64,000 nt of DNA, from NCBI RefSeq assembly GCF_002102185.1, contig NZ_LQOW01000003.1, forward strand, positions 1-64,000. Reading direction: 5' to 3'. This DNA is from Mycobacterium fragae. Lineage in GTDB: Bacteria > Actinomycetota > Actinomycetes > Mycobacteriales > Mycobacteriaceae. Positions 19,392 to 27,620 of this stretch are shown here, one piece after another. The notes beneath the pieces are model-generated. The model did not search any database and was not told where the DNA came from. It worked only from the letters and a program-made list of their open reading frames with translations. Position numbers and translations under genes: made by a program. The stretch's first letter is position 1. Every line of letters starts with the position of its first letter.

Positions 19392-19463
19392 GGCTTCATT
19401 TTCGCCCCATGCTCGTCGACTTTTTTCAGCCGTGATCCGAATTCCGTCAGAGCCGGCCCGACT

Positions 19464-19889
19464 TCAGCCGCACTCGCCGTTGGCGGCCGCTCGGACTGCC
19501 ACGATCACCGCCGCTTGCCGCGCCGGCGTCAGGTCCTTCCACGCGGTGTTCCAGGTGCCCCCGCCGGCGGCACCGGGCGCTTGAACCGTCGCCAGGTACG
19601 GCTCTATCAGCGCCTGACGGTTGCCGGGTCGGACCTGCATCCACACGTGCGCGGCATGGCAGGCCTGGAAGTATTCGCCTTCCGTCGACTTCGCCGGGAC
19701 GCCGACTCTCGTCGTCACGCCGGCGGGCGAAACACCGACGGCCCCGGGCGGCAAGCTCGCCGCGGCATGGCTGGCGGTGGGCGTGTCGGAGGGCGCCCGC
19801 GACGATGCCGAGCAGGCCGCCACCGCCGACACGGCGGCCACGACGACGACCGCGCGCCACATCACCGGGCGTTCTGGGCAGCACCGCAC
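19464..19889 (-). CDS. lpqV: Lipoprotein LpqV
   Basis: 141 residues from a GTG at 19889. The N-terminal hydrophobic stretch ends in a lipobox (AVSAVAAC), so the mature protein is lipid-anchored on the outer face of the plasma membrane. An internal ATG at 19862 would leave a shorter signal with one Arg; the longer start gives a more basic n-region. The mature part (PAGVTTRV, ACHAAHVWM, LTPARQAAVIVA) matches LpqV (Rv1064c, 139 residues) from memory. The function is unknown. It is divergent from the cysteine dioxygenase gene. Confidence 0.85.
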   Translation of the reverse strand: MRCCPERPVMWRAVVVVAAVSAVAACSASSRAPSDTPTASHAAASLPPGAVGVSPAGVTTRVGVPAKSTEGEYFQACHAAHVWMQVRPGNRQALIEPYLATVQAPGAAGGGTWNTAWKDLTPARQAAVIVAVRAAANGECG

Positions 19890-20000
19890 CTTGTCAAGCT
19901 ATGCAACACTGGCTGCCGTGATGGAGCGAATTGCATTTCAGGAGTGTTGTCGGCCCTAGCCTGCCGCCGCCCCTGACCCGCCCATCCTTCGGAGTTCGCC

Positions 20001-20561
20001 ATGGTTTCCGCCAACCTGGTCGCCGATCCTGTCCGGCCCCGCCCTCCGGTCGTCCGGTCCGTCCCCGGACCCACCCGGCTGCGGCTCGCCGACCTGTTGC
20101 ACACCACCGACCTCACCGCCGACGAAGTGCTGAGCGGCCGTTACGACCACCTGCTGCCGCCGGGTAGCGTGCCGACCGACCAGCGTTGGTTCGCCCGCCT
20201 GCATGGCGACGACGAAGTCGACGTCTGGCTGATCAGCTGGGTGCCCGGGCATTCCACCGAGCTGCACGACCACGGAGGATCGCTGGGTGCATTGACGTTG
20301 TTGTCCGGGTCGCTCGACGAATTCCGTTGGGACGGCCAACGATTGCGCAGCCGTCGCCTCGACGCCGGCGACCAGGCCGGGTTCCCGCTGGGCTGGGTGC
20401 ACGACGTGGTTTGGGCGCCGAGCGGCCCTCCGGCCGGGCCGACGCTGAGCGTGCATGCGTATTCGCCGCCGCTCACCGTGATGTCTTACTACGAGATCGC
20501 CGACGACGACTCGCTGCGCCGCCGGCGCACCGAACTGACCGACCAGCCGGAGCGGCGATGA
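20001..20561 (+). CDS. Cysteine dioxygenase family protein (Rv1065-like)
   Basis: A 186-residue cupin. ELHDHGGSLGA provides His89 and His91, and GWVHDV provides His134, the three Fe-binding His of type I cysteine dioxygenases, which convert cysteine to cysteine sulfinate. The first cupin motif is followed by GSLDEFRW as in bacterial CDOs. GGAG precedes the ATG. The stop overlaps the next ATG by four bases, coupling it to a sulfurtransferase and supporting a role in cysteine sulfur disposal. Other thiol substrates are possible. Confidence 0.86.
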   Translation: MVSANLVADPVRPRPPVVRSVPGPTRLRLADLLHTTDLTADEVLSGRYDHLLPPGSVPTDQRWFARLHGDDEVDVWLISWVPGHSTELHDHGGSLGALTLLSGSLDEFRWDGQRLRSRRLDAGDQAGFPLGWVHDVVWAPSGPPAGPTLSVHAYSPPLTVMSYYEIADDDSLRRRRTELTDQPERR

Positions 20562-20944
20562 GCCGCATCGACCGGACACTGGAGGCCGCCCGCGGCCGGT
20601 TGCGGCGTCTGGCCGCCGACGAGGTACCCGATGCGCTGCGCCGCGGCGCGTTGCTCGTCGACATCCGGCCGCAGGCCCAGCGCGAACGTGAAGGGGAGGT
20701 GCCCGACGCCTTAAAGGCGTTAGTCATCGAGCGCAACGTGCTGGAATGGCGCTGCGACCCCACCAGCGACGCGCGGCTACCGCAAGCCGTCAGCGACGAC
20801 GTGGAGTGGGTGATCCTCTGCTCGGAGGGCTACACATCGAGCCTCGCGGCGGCAGCACTGCAGGATCTGGGCCTGCGTCGCGCCACCGACGTCGTCGGCG
20901 GTTATCACGCCCTGGTCGCCGCCGGCGTGCTGGCCGGACGTTAG
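20558..20944 (+). CDS. Rhodanese-like sulfurtransferase (Rv1066-like)
   Basis: 128 residues forming one rhodanese domain: LLVDIRPQAQR near residue 32 is the CH2A-type motif and Cys88 in CSEGYTSS is the persulfide-carrying active-site Cys. It overlaps the cysteine dioxygenase stop (ATGA) and is presumably co-expressed. Length agrees with Rv1066 (131). In M. tuberculosis PE_PGRS genes follow; here a small minus-strand ORF follows instead. Confidence 0.87.
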   Translation: MSRIDRTLEAARGRLRRLAADEVPDALRRGALLVDIRPQAQREREGEVPDALKALVIERNVLEWRCDPTSDARLPQAVSDDVEWVILCSEGYTSSLAAAALQDLGLRRATDVVGGYHALVAAGVLAGR

Positions 20945-20950
20945 TACGTC

Positions 20951-21139
20951 TCAGGCGCCTGCGCCAGCGCCACCGCCGGTAGCAATGTCGATGCTGGTGT
21001 CATACCAGCTATCCCCAGGTGGGGGCGGTGCCGGTGCGGCGGGCGACGGAGCCGGGTCCGGCGGATCGGTGGGTGGAGCCAGCGCGATAAGCACGCCAGC
21101 CAGCGCAATCGTGGTAATGCTGCGGAGGCATGACGACAT
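20951..21139 (-). CDS. Small Pro-rich secreted protein, uncharacterised
   Basis: A 62-residue ORF. An N-terminal Arg and a hydrophobic segment (TIALAGVLIAL) look like a signal peptide, followed by a Pro/Ala-rich stretch and a Gly-rich end. A weak ribosome binding site and the small size leave doubt. It is tail-to-tail with the rhodanese gene, in the place where M. tuberculosis has PE_PGRS19/20. No function can be inferred. Confidence 0.55.
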   Translation of the reverse strand: MSSCLRSITTIALAGVLIALAPPTDPPDPAPSPAAPAPPPPGDSWYDTSIDIATGGGAGAGA

Positions 21140-21214
21140 CGACTAATCGTGCATTTACCTGATCGACGGGGTAGTACTTCTTTACGGGTTCTTTACGGCG
21201 GGCTTGCTTGCGCC

Positions 21215-21988
21215 TTACCGGTGGCTGAAGTTCGGCGGCCGTTTCTGGATGAAGGCGGCCATTCCTTCGGACTGGTCGTCGGTCGCGAATGCCGAATGGA
21301 AGATTCGACGTTCGTAGAGCAGCCCTTCGGCGAGCGTGGTTTCAAAGGCGCGGTTAACCGCCTCCTTAGCCATCCGGGTCGCCGACAGCGACATCCCCGC
21401 GATGGTGGTGGCGACGGCCTTGGCCTCAGTGAGCAAGTCGTCGGCGGGGACCACCCGCGACACCAGGCCGCTGCGCTCGGCCTCGGCGGCGTCGATGGTA
21501 CGGCCGGTGAGGATCAGGTCCATCGCCTTGGCCTTGCCGATGGCCCGGGTCAGCCGCTGTGAGCCGCCCATGCCCGGCAGCACCCCGAGCTTGATCTCCG
21601 GTTGGCCGAATTTCGCTGTGTCAGCGGCGATTAGCAGATCGCACATCATCGCGAGTTCACATCCGCCGCCCAGCGCGTGCCCGGCCACCGCAGCGATGGT
21701 CGGGGTCCGGACGGCTGCGAGCTTCGACCATGTGGCGAAAAAGTCGGAGCCGAAGACGTCGGCGAAGGTAAGGCTCGACATCTCCTTGATGTCCGCGCCG
21801 GCGGCGAACGCTTTGGCCGAGCCGGTGATGATGATCGCGCCGATACCCGGGTCCTGGTCGAATTCGGCTGCGGCGCCAGTGACTTCGTTCATCATCTGAC
21901 TGTTGAGAGCATTCAGTGCCTGCGGCCGGTTCAGAGTGATGACACCGACGCGCCCGTCGCGGTCGACCAGGATGGTCTCGTAACTCAT
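21215..21988 (-). CDS. echA8: Enoyl-CoA hydratase EchA8
   Basis: 257 residues, the same length as M. tuberculosis EchA8 (Rv1070c), with the start [19 protein letters not shown]. It is a crotonase-fold enzyme that hydrates trans-2-enoyl-CoA in beta-oxidation. [11 protein letters not shown] supplies the first oxyanion-hole Gly, [11 protein letters not shown] the second, and the catalytic Glu lies in GQPEIKLG. The ATG overlaps the stop of echA9 (ATGA), and a GAGGAGAAG ribosome binding site lies within echA9. A longer upstream reading is rejected because it lies in echA9. Confidence 0.94.
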   Translation of the reverse strand: MSYETILVDRDGRVGVITLNRPQALNALNSQMMNEVTGAAAEFDQDPGIGAIIITGSAKAFAAGADIKEMSSLTFADVFGSDFFATWSKLAAVRTPTIAAVAGHALGGGCELAMMCDLLIAADTAKFGQPEIKLGVLPGMGGSQRLTRAIGKAKAMDLILTGRTIDAAEAERSGLVSRVVPADDLLTEAKAVATTIAGMSLSATRMAKEAVNRAFETTLAEGLLYERRIFHSAFATDDQSEGMAAFIQKRPPNFSHR

Positions 21989-23046
21989 GACTTCTCCTCG
22001 AACGTCAGGTCCGGATCTGCGGGTGCGAAATAGGCCTCCACGTCGGCCGCGCTGACCTCGGCGAGCGTGGCCGGATCCCATTTCGGGTTGCGGTCCTTGT
22101 CGACAAGTTGAGCACGGATGCCCTCGATCAGGTCGTGTGAGCGCAGCGATCCGCACGACACCCGATATTCTTGCGTCAGAACGTCTTCCAAGGTGTCAAG
22201 CTTGGCGGCGCGGCGCACTGATTCCAGTGTCACCGACAGCGCGATCGGAGAGCGGGTGGCGATCAGCTTGACCGCGTCCTGAGCAGGTCCACCGCCCGGC
22301 CCGGCGTCATGGCCCCGCAGTGCGGCGACGATGTCGGCGACGGTGTCCCCGGCGTAGCACTGGTCTATCCAATCACGTTGTGCGGCAAGGCTACTCGGTG
22401 GCGGTTCGACGGCATGAGCCTCGAGTGCACCCTCGACGCCGTCAGTGACGATCGCTCGGGTCAACGCGTCGAGCTTGTCGTGGGGCACGTAGTGGTCGGC
22501 GAAGCCTAGCGCGATGGCGTCGGCACCGGAAAACGGCGCGCCGGTCAGCGCCGCATGCAGGCCCAGCGAGCCCGGCGCCCGGGACAGCAGATACGTGCCG
22601 CCCACGTCGGGGATGAACCCGATGCCGACCTCGGGCATCGCCATTTTGGTGGTATCGGTGACCACCCGCGTGTCCGCGTGCGAGCCGACGCCGACCCCGC
22701 CGCCCATCACGATGCCGTCCATCAACGAGACGTATGTCTTGGGGAAGCGGCCGATCTGGGCGTTGAGCAGATATTCGTCGTACCAGAAGCGTCGCGCCGC
22801 GACCCCGTCGGCGCGGGCGCTGTGGTAGATCGCCACCACGTCGCCGCCGGCGCACAAGCCGCGTTCGCCGGCGCCGGCCAGCACCACCGCGCGCACCGCG
22901 TCGTCCTGCTCCCATCCGGTAAGCACCGCGCTCAACTCGTTGACCATGGTCTGGGTCAGCGAGTTGATCGCCTTGGGGCGGTTGAGGGTCAGGAAGCCGA
23001 TGCCGTCTTCGACGCGGGCCAAGATCTCGTCGGATTCGCCCGTCAC
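21985..23046 (-). CDS. echA9: EchA9, 3-hydroxyisobutyryl-CoA hydrolase-like enoyl-CoA hydratase family protein
   Basis: 353 residues from a GTG at 23044-23046 with GGGGAGAG upstream; a longer frame to 23091 has no better start. The ECH_2-type crotonase includes [12 protein letters not shown] and [13 protein letters not shown]. The family contains valine-pathway 3-hydroxyisobutyryl-CoA hydrolases, so valine catabolism is more likely than straight beta-oxidation. It is the first gene of the echA9-echA8 unit and matches Rv1071c (345) in order and sequence from memory. Confidence 0.91.
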   Translation of the reverse strand: MTGESDEILARVEDGIGFLTLNRPKAINSLTQTMVNELSAVLTGWEQDDAVRAVVLAGAGERGLCAGGDVVAIYHSARADGVAARRFWYDEYLLNAQIGRFPKTYVSLMDGIVMGGGVGVGSHADTRVVTDTTKMAMPEVGIGFIPDVGGTYLLSRAPGSLGLHAALTGAPFSGADAIALGFADHYVPHDKLDALTRAIVTDGVEGALEAHAVEPPPSSLAAQRDWIDQCYAGDTVADIVAALRGHDAGPGGGPAQDAVKLIATRSPIALSVTLESVRRAAKLDTLEDVLTQEYRVSCGSLRSHDLIEGIRAQLVDKDRNPKWDPATLAEVSAADVEAYFAPADPDLTFEEKS

Positions 23047-23265
23047 GAGCGCGCTCTCCCCTCGTCGAACGGTGGGTTTAAAACAGGTCAAGCCTCGACG
23101 AGCAATCTAGATCGTTACCCCCTCCGAGGCGCCCGCGGGTAAGGTTTATCTCGAAGGTCCGGACCACAGCTGCGACGCCACCAGGTAGTTGGGAACCCGA
23201 CCGGACCACGGTTCGTTGACCAGGTGTTCGCAGAACTCGAACTCCACGCAAGAGAGGATCCGACG

Positions 23266-24117
23266 GTGCGGGAGACTAGCAACCCGGTATTTCGCTCGCT
23301 GCCCAAGCAGCGCGGCGGATATGCGCAATTCGGTAGCGGCGCCGGCGCCGCAACCCAGTACGGGTATCAAGCCGATCCCTACCCGGCTCCGTACGTCGAC
23401 CAGCGGGCCGGCGTCGCTCGTCCGCTGACCATCGACGACGTCGTCACCAAGACCGGTATCACGCTGGCGGTGCTGTCGGCGGTGGCCGTCGTCTCCTACT
23501 TCATGGTGGCGTCCAACCTGGCGCTGGCGATGCCGTTCACCTTCATCGGCGGGTTCGGCGGGCTGGCGTTGGTGCTCATCGCCACCTTCGGACGCAAGCA
23601 GGACAGCCCTGCGATCGTGCTGACCTACGCCGCACTCGAGGGGCTCTTCCTCGGGGCCATCTCCTTCGTCCTGGCCAACCTCTCGGTGTCGACCACCAAC
23701 GCCGGCGTCCTCATCGGGCAGGCGGTACTCGGGACTATCGGGGTTTTCGCCGGGATGCTCGTCGTCTACAAGACCGGCGCCATCCGCGTGACCCCGAAGT
23801 TCACCCGGATGATCGTTGCGGGCTTGTTCGGTGTGCTGGCCCTGATGCTCGGCAACGCGCTGCTGGCGATGTTCCACGTCAACGGCGGTGAGGGCCTGGG
23901 GCTGCGCAGCGGCGGCCCGCTGGCGATCATCTTCTCGCTGGTGTGCATCGGCCTGGCGGCGTTCAGCTTCCTCATCGACTTCGACGCCGCCGATCAGATG
24001 ATCCGCGCCGGAGCTCCCGAGAAGGCGGCCTGGGGTATCGCGCTGGGCCTGACCGTGACGCTGGTCTGGCTCTACATCGAGATCCTGCGCTTGCTCAGTT
24101 ACCTACAAAGTGACTAG
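23266..24117 (+). CDS. Bax inhibitor-1/YccA-like membrane protein (Rv1072-like)
   Basis: 283 residues from the GTG at 23266, supported by AGAGGA 8 bases upstream. A Gly/Tyr/Pro-rich cytosolic N-terminus of about 60 residues precedes seven predicted membrane helices beginning at ITLAVLSAVAVVSYF. This is the BI-1/YccA fold of small ion-leak channels. SFLIDFDAADQMI near the C-terminus contains the acidic pair placed at the pore in BI-1 proteins. The upstream 219-base gap to echA9 is divergent and has no clear promoter. Length matches Rv1072 (278). Confidence 0.86.
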   Translation: MRETSNPVFRSLPKQRGGYAQFGSGAGAATQYGYQADPYPAPYVDQRAGVARPLTIDDVVTKTGITLAVLSAVAVVSYFMVASNLALAMPFTFIGGFGGLALVLIATFGRKQDSPAIVLTYAALEGLFLGAISFVLANLSVSTTNAGVLIGQAVLGTIGVFAGMLVVYKTGAIRVTPKFTRMIVAGLFGVLALMLGNALLAMFHVNGGEGLGLRSGGPLAIIFSLVCIGLAAFSFLIDFDAADQMIRAGAPEKAAWGIALGLTVTLVWLYIEILRLLSYLQSD

Positions 24118-24124
24118 TCCCCGG

Positions 24125-24193
24125 TGCGTTGACTCTGCGCTGACGGCGCGGGTTACTCGCACTTTTGCGCCATAGACGCAGAGTCAACGCCAT
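24125..24193. repeat. 69-base palindromic repeat, copy 1
   Basis: Perfect 14-base arms GCGTTGACTCTGCG (24126-24139) and CGCAGAGTCAACGC (24177-24190), with an inner pair GGCGC/GCGCC (24145-24149, 24167-24171). It matches copy 2 (25059-25127) at 67 of 69 positions, in the same orientation. It lies between the BI-1-like gene and the DUF559 gene. Confidence 0.95.
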
Positions 24194-24222
24194 CTGTCAG
24201 TGCGCATTGCGACCATGCCTGC

Positions 24223-25077
24223 ATGGGGTGGGAGGGTCAACCGTTCATTGGCAGTGGGGCGCTCGCCGCGGGCGCCGTGAGTCGGCACGAGCTGCGCAAG
24301 TACTACACAGCGATCATGCCGAACGTCTACATCGACAAGCACGTCGAACCGTCGCTGCGACAACGCACCACCGCTGCCTGGCTCTGGTCACGCCGTGAAG
24401 CAGTGATCGCCGGTGCTGCCGCCTCGGCGCTGCACGGCGCGAAATGGGTTGACGACGACGCGCCCGTCGAGTTGATCTGGCGCAACGCGCGCACGCCGCA
24501 GGGGGTCGTGACGCGGGACGAGCTGCTTTTCGATGACGAATTCCAGACGCTCGACGGCCTGTGCGTGACGACGCCCGAGCGCACAGCGTTCGACATCGGC
24601 CGGAGGGGACCCATTGGTCGCGCGGTTGCGCGCCTTGACGCGCTCGCCGGCGCTACCGGCTTCAAGGTGAGCGATGTCGAGGACCTCGCCGGCAACCATC
24701 CGCATACCCGTGGTCTGCGCAAGTTGCAGATGGCGCTGGGTCTCGTCGACGCGGGAGCTCAGTCGCCGAAGGAAACCTGGTTGCGGCTGTTGCTCATCCG
24801 TGCTGGGTTCCCGAAGCCGCGGACGCAGATTCCCGTTCTGAGTCCCGACGGCTATCCGCGGTACTTCATCGACATGGGCTGGGAAGACATCATGCTGGCG
24901 GTCGAATATGACGGCGATCAACATCGGACGAGCCGGCCGCAGTACGTCAAGGACGTCGAACGGCTCGAGTACATAAACCGGATCGGCTGGACCCATATCA
25001 GGGTGCTCTCTGAGCACGGTGGCCGCGATGTCATCAGCCGTGTTCAGCGTGCCTGGGATGCGTTGACTCTGCGCTGA
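24223..25077 (+). CDS. DUF559 protein with AbiEi-like N-terminus (Rv1073-like)
   Basis: 284 residues. The N-terminal 90 residues resemble the winged-helix/AbiEi-type region found in many actinobacterial DUF559 proteins (AVIAGAAASALHGAKW). The C-terminus from about 190 is a Vsr/PD-(D/E)XK nuclease-like domain: RYFIDMGW, then LAVEYDGDQHR, then a helix with RLEYINRIGWTHIRV. Catalytic residues appear present. It could be a nuclease, a repair factor or an antitoxin-like regulator. The last codons and the stop are inside the second palindromic repeat, tying gene and repeat together. The same gene exists at this place in M. tuberculosis (283 residues). Confidence 0.85.
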   Translation: MGWEGQPFIGSGALAAGAVSRHELRKYYTAIMPNVYIDKHVEPSLRQRTTAAWLWSRREAVIAGAAASALHGAKWVDDDAPVELIWRNARTPQGVVTRDELLFDDEFQTLDGLCVTTPERTAFDIGRRGPIGRAVARLDALAGATGFKVSDVEDLAGNHPHTRGLRKLQMALGLVDAGAQSPKETWLRLLLIRAGFPKPRTQIPVLSPDGYPRYFIDMGWEDIMLAVEYDGDQHRTSRPQYVKDVERLEYINRIGWTHIRVLSEHGGRDVISRVQRAWDALTLR

Positions 25078-25127
25078 CGGTGCGGGTTACTCGCACTTCT
25101 GCGCCATAGACGCAGAGTCAACGCCAT
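25059..25127. repeat. 69-base palindromic repeat, copy 2
   Basis: Arms at 25060-25073 and 25111-25124. It differs from copy 1 only at 25081 (T for C) and 25099 (C for T). It overlaps the last 19 bases of the DUF559 gene, including the stop codon, and the RNA hairpin it encodes could serve as a two-way terminator against fadA3, whose stop lies 5 bases to the right. Confidence 0.95.
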
Positions 25128-25131
25128 AAAG

Positions 25132-26349
25132 CTAGGACAGCCGCTCCATCACCATCGCCATCCCCTGACCGCCGCCGACGCACATGGTTTCCAGGCCGAA
25201 CGTCTTGTCATGAGTCTGCAGGTTGTTCAACAGCGTGGTTGCGATGCGGGCGCCGGTCATGCCGAACGGGTGGCCCAAGGCGATCGCGCCGCCCGAGACG
25301 TTCAGCTTGTCCTCGTCGATTCCCAACTCGCGGGCGGAGCCGAGTACCTGCACAGCGAAGGCCTCGTTGATCTCGAACAGATCGATGTCCTTGATCGACA
25401 TGCGGGCGTTCGCGAGCGCGTTTTTGGTTGCCTCGATCGGTCCCAGGCCCATGATCTCCGGGGACAACGCGCTCACCCCGGTGGCCACGATGCGCGCCAA
25501 CGGTGTCAGGCCGAGTTCTTTGGCCTTGGTGTCGCTGGTGATCACCACCGCGGCGGCGCCGTCGTTGAGCGGGCAGGCGTTGCCCGCGGTCACCGTGCCA
25601 TTGGGCCGGAACACCGGTTTGAGCTCGCTGACCTTCTCGTAGGTCGTTCCCGGTCGCGGGCCGTCGTCCACGCTGACGGTGGTGCCGTCGGGCAGCGTGA
25701 CCGGTTCGATCTCGCGCTCGAAGAACCCGCTCTTGATCGCCTCCTCCGCCCGGTTCTGGCTGCGTACACCCCAGTGGTCCTGGTCTTCACGGCTGATTCC
25801 GGTTAGCAGGGCGACGTTTTCGGCGGTCTGACCCATCGCGATGTAGATATCGGGCACGGCCTCATCGGTGCGCGGATCATGCCACTCGTCGGCGCCCTCA
25901 GCGGCGGCGGCGGTACGTTGCTGGGCGTCGTCGAACAGCGGGTTCTTGGTGTCCGGCCACGAGTCCGAGTTGCCCTTGCCGAATCGAGACACCGTCTCCA
26001 CGCCGGCGGCGATGAACGCATCGCCCTCACCGGCTTTGATCGCGTGGAAGGCCATCCGCATGGTCTGCAGTGACGACGAACAGTATCGGTTGACGGTGGT
26101 GCCGGGCAGGAAGTCGTAGCCGAGTGCGACGGCCACGACCCGGGCCATGTTGAAGCCCTGCTCGCCGCCCGGCAGACCGCAGCCCAACATCAGGTCCTCG
26201 ATCTGGTGCGGGTTCAGCGCCGGCACCTTGTCGAGTGCGGCGCGCACGATTTGGACGGCCAGGTCGTCGGGCCGCATGCTGACCAGCGACCCCTTCATGG
26301 CCCGGCCAATCGGCGAGCGCGCGGTTGAGACGATGACAGCTTCCGGCAT
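25132..26349 (-). CDS. fadA3: Acetyl-CoA acyltransferase (thiolase) FadA3
   Basis: 405 residues, the family length. The nucleophile is Cys90 in NRYCSSSLQ; the late motifs GHPFGMTGAR and CVGGGQGMAM carry the catalytic His and second Cys. It cleaves 3-ketoacyl-CoA in the last step of beta-oxidation. Matches Rv1074c in position and strand. It converges with the DUF559 gene. The 68-base gap to the next minus-strand gene allows an independent promoter. Confidence 0.94.
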   Translation of the reverse strand: MPEAVIVSTARSPIGRAMKGSLVSMRPDDLAVQIVRAALDKVPALNPHQIEDLMLGCGLPGGEQGFNMARVVAVALGYDFLPGTTVNRYCSSSLQTMRMAFHAIKAGEGDAFIAAGVETVSRFGKGNSDSWPDTKNPLFDDAQQRTAAAAEGADEWHDPRTDEAVPDIYIAMGQTAENVALLTGISREDQDHWGVRSQNRAEEAIKSGFFEREIEPVTLPDGTTVSVDDGPRPGTTYEKVSELKPVFRPNGTVTAGNACPLNDGAAAVVITSDTKAKELGLTPLARIVATGVSALSPEIMGLGPIEATKNALANARMSIKDIDLFEINEAFAVQVLGSARELGIDEDKLNVSGGAIALGHPFGMTGARIATTLLNNLQTHDKTFGLETMCVGGGQGMAMVMERLS

Positions 26350-26417
26350 GACGGCTCCCTCCAGCCCAGTGGTCTGCGACCGAATCTAGCCCGCCGACGA
26401 TGCGCGGCGTCGCGGGA

Positions 26418-27383
26418 CTACCCGCTGGCAGGTACGACGAGGGGTGCAGGCACGCCGGTCGTGGGCCGCCGCCACAACCGAGATATCAGGCCGGTGGTGC
26501 GTCCGGCGTCGGATTCGGTGGCGGCCACCGAGCGCAGCGCCGGCTCCTGCGCGTCAGTGGACTCGCCGAGCGCGCGGCACAAAGCCGGCAGCAGCTGACT
26601 GGCCGCGAGCGCGTAACCGGCCGCCGACGGGTGGTATTGGTCGTCGGACAGCATCAGTTCGGGTGCGTGCCGAAACTCGGCGGTCATCAGCGAAGCCAGC
26701 GGCACCGGCACACCACCGGCCGCCTTGACGGCGGCCGACTGCGCGCGGGCAAGCCGCAGCCCCCGCGTGCGTGCCGTCCAGCGCAGCGGCTGCGGGATCG
26801 CGGTGATGACCCCGAAATCGGGACATGTGGCGACGACGACCACGGCGCCGCTGGCGCACAACCGCCGCACTGCGGCCCCGAGCCGGCGCGCCGAGGCGCC
26901 GATGCCGTTGAGCGCGGTGACGTCGTTGGCGCCGACCATGATCACCGCCGCATCCGGCGGCGGGCCGGCCACGAACATGGCGTCGACCTGACCGGACAAT
27001 CCCTTCGATGTGGCACCCACGATCGCTTTGGTGCTCAACCGTATGCGTTTGCCACTCTGCTCGGCGAGCCCGCGCGCGAGTAGCACACCGGGCACTTCGT
27101 CGGCGCTGCGGCAGCCGTATCCCGTTGCCGTCGAGTCGCCGAAGATCATCAGGTGCAAGTCGAAGGGGACCCCGCGTTCCCAGCGCTGCACCGGCCCGCC
27201 GCCCGGGCCGTATACGCCGTCGGCGCGCGGCGGAATGTCCCACGACTTCGGGATGACGCTGCGCGCTCGTTGCGCCTGGACGATCAGCAGGTTGCGTGCG
27301 CCCAGATAGGCCGTGCCCGTCGACGCCAACGCACCCGCTGCGGCCAGCGCGATCATCGAACGCCGCGGCGCGCGTAGCTTCAC
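26418..27383 (-). CDS. SGNH/GDSL esterase (Rv1075c-like)
   Basis: 321 residues. The Arg-rich N-terminus and hydrophobic stretch at 10-20 look like a signal or anchor sequence, so it probably acts at the envelope. Block I contains Ser84 in FGDSTA, block III has GANDV, and block V has DDQYHPS with the catalytic Asp and His. The M. tuberculosis orthologue has been characterised in the literature as a GDSL esterase that hydrolyses short-chain substrates. A basic Arg/Pro tail follows the domain. Confidence 0.88.
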   Translation of the reverse strand: MKLRAPRRSMIALAAAGALASTGTAYLGARNLLIVQAQRARSVIPKSWDIPPRADGVYGPGGGPVQRWERGVPFDLHLMIFGDSTATGYGCRSADEVPGVLLARGLAEQSGKRIRLSTKAIVGATSKGLSGQVDAMFVAGPPPDAAVIMVGANDVTALNGIGASARRLGAAVRRLCASGAVVVVATCPDFGVITAIPQPLRWTARTRGLRLARAQSAAVKAAGGVPVPLASLMTAEFRHAPELMLSDDQYHPSAAGYALAASQLLPALCRALGESTDAQEPALRSVAATESDAGRTTGLISRLWRRPTTGVPAPLVVPASG

Positions 27384-27620
27384 ATGATCATTTTAAGGTG
27401 CACTGGGCCGGTGCTCAGGGACCCGAAGGCCGACATGATCACAGAGCGGATCAAATGCGGTATCGAATCAGATTCTTTGATTGTTGAAGTTCTTATAGGT
27501 GTCAAGCTAGGTTTGCGAGGTTAGCTGAGCGCCCGTGTCGGGTACACCACATGGACCAGGGCTGAACCGGATGCTCTGCTACTTCGTCGACTGACTACAA
27601 CGGCGTAGGAAGTGGTGAGC

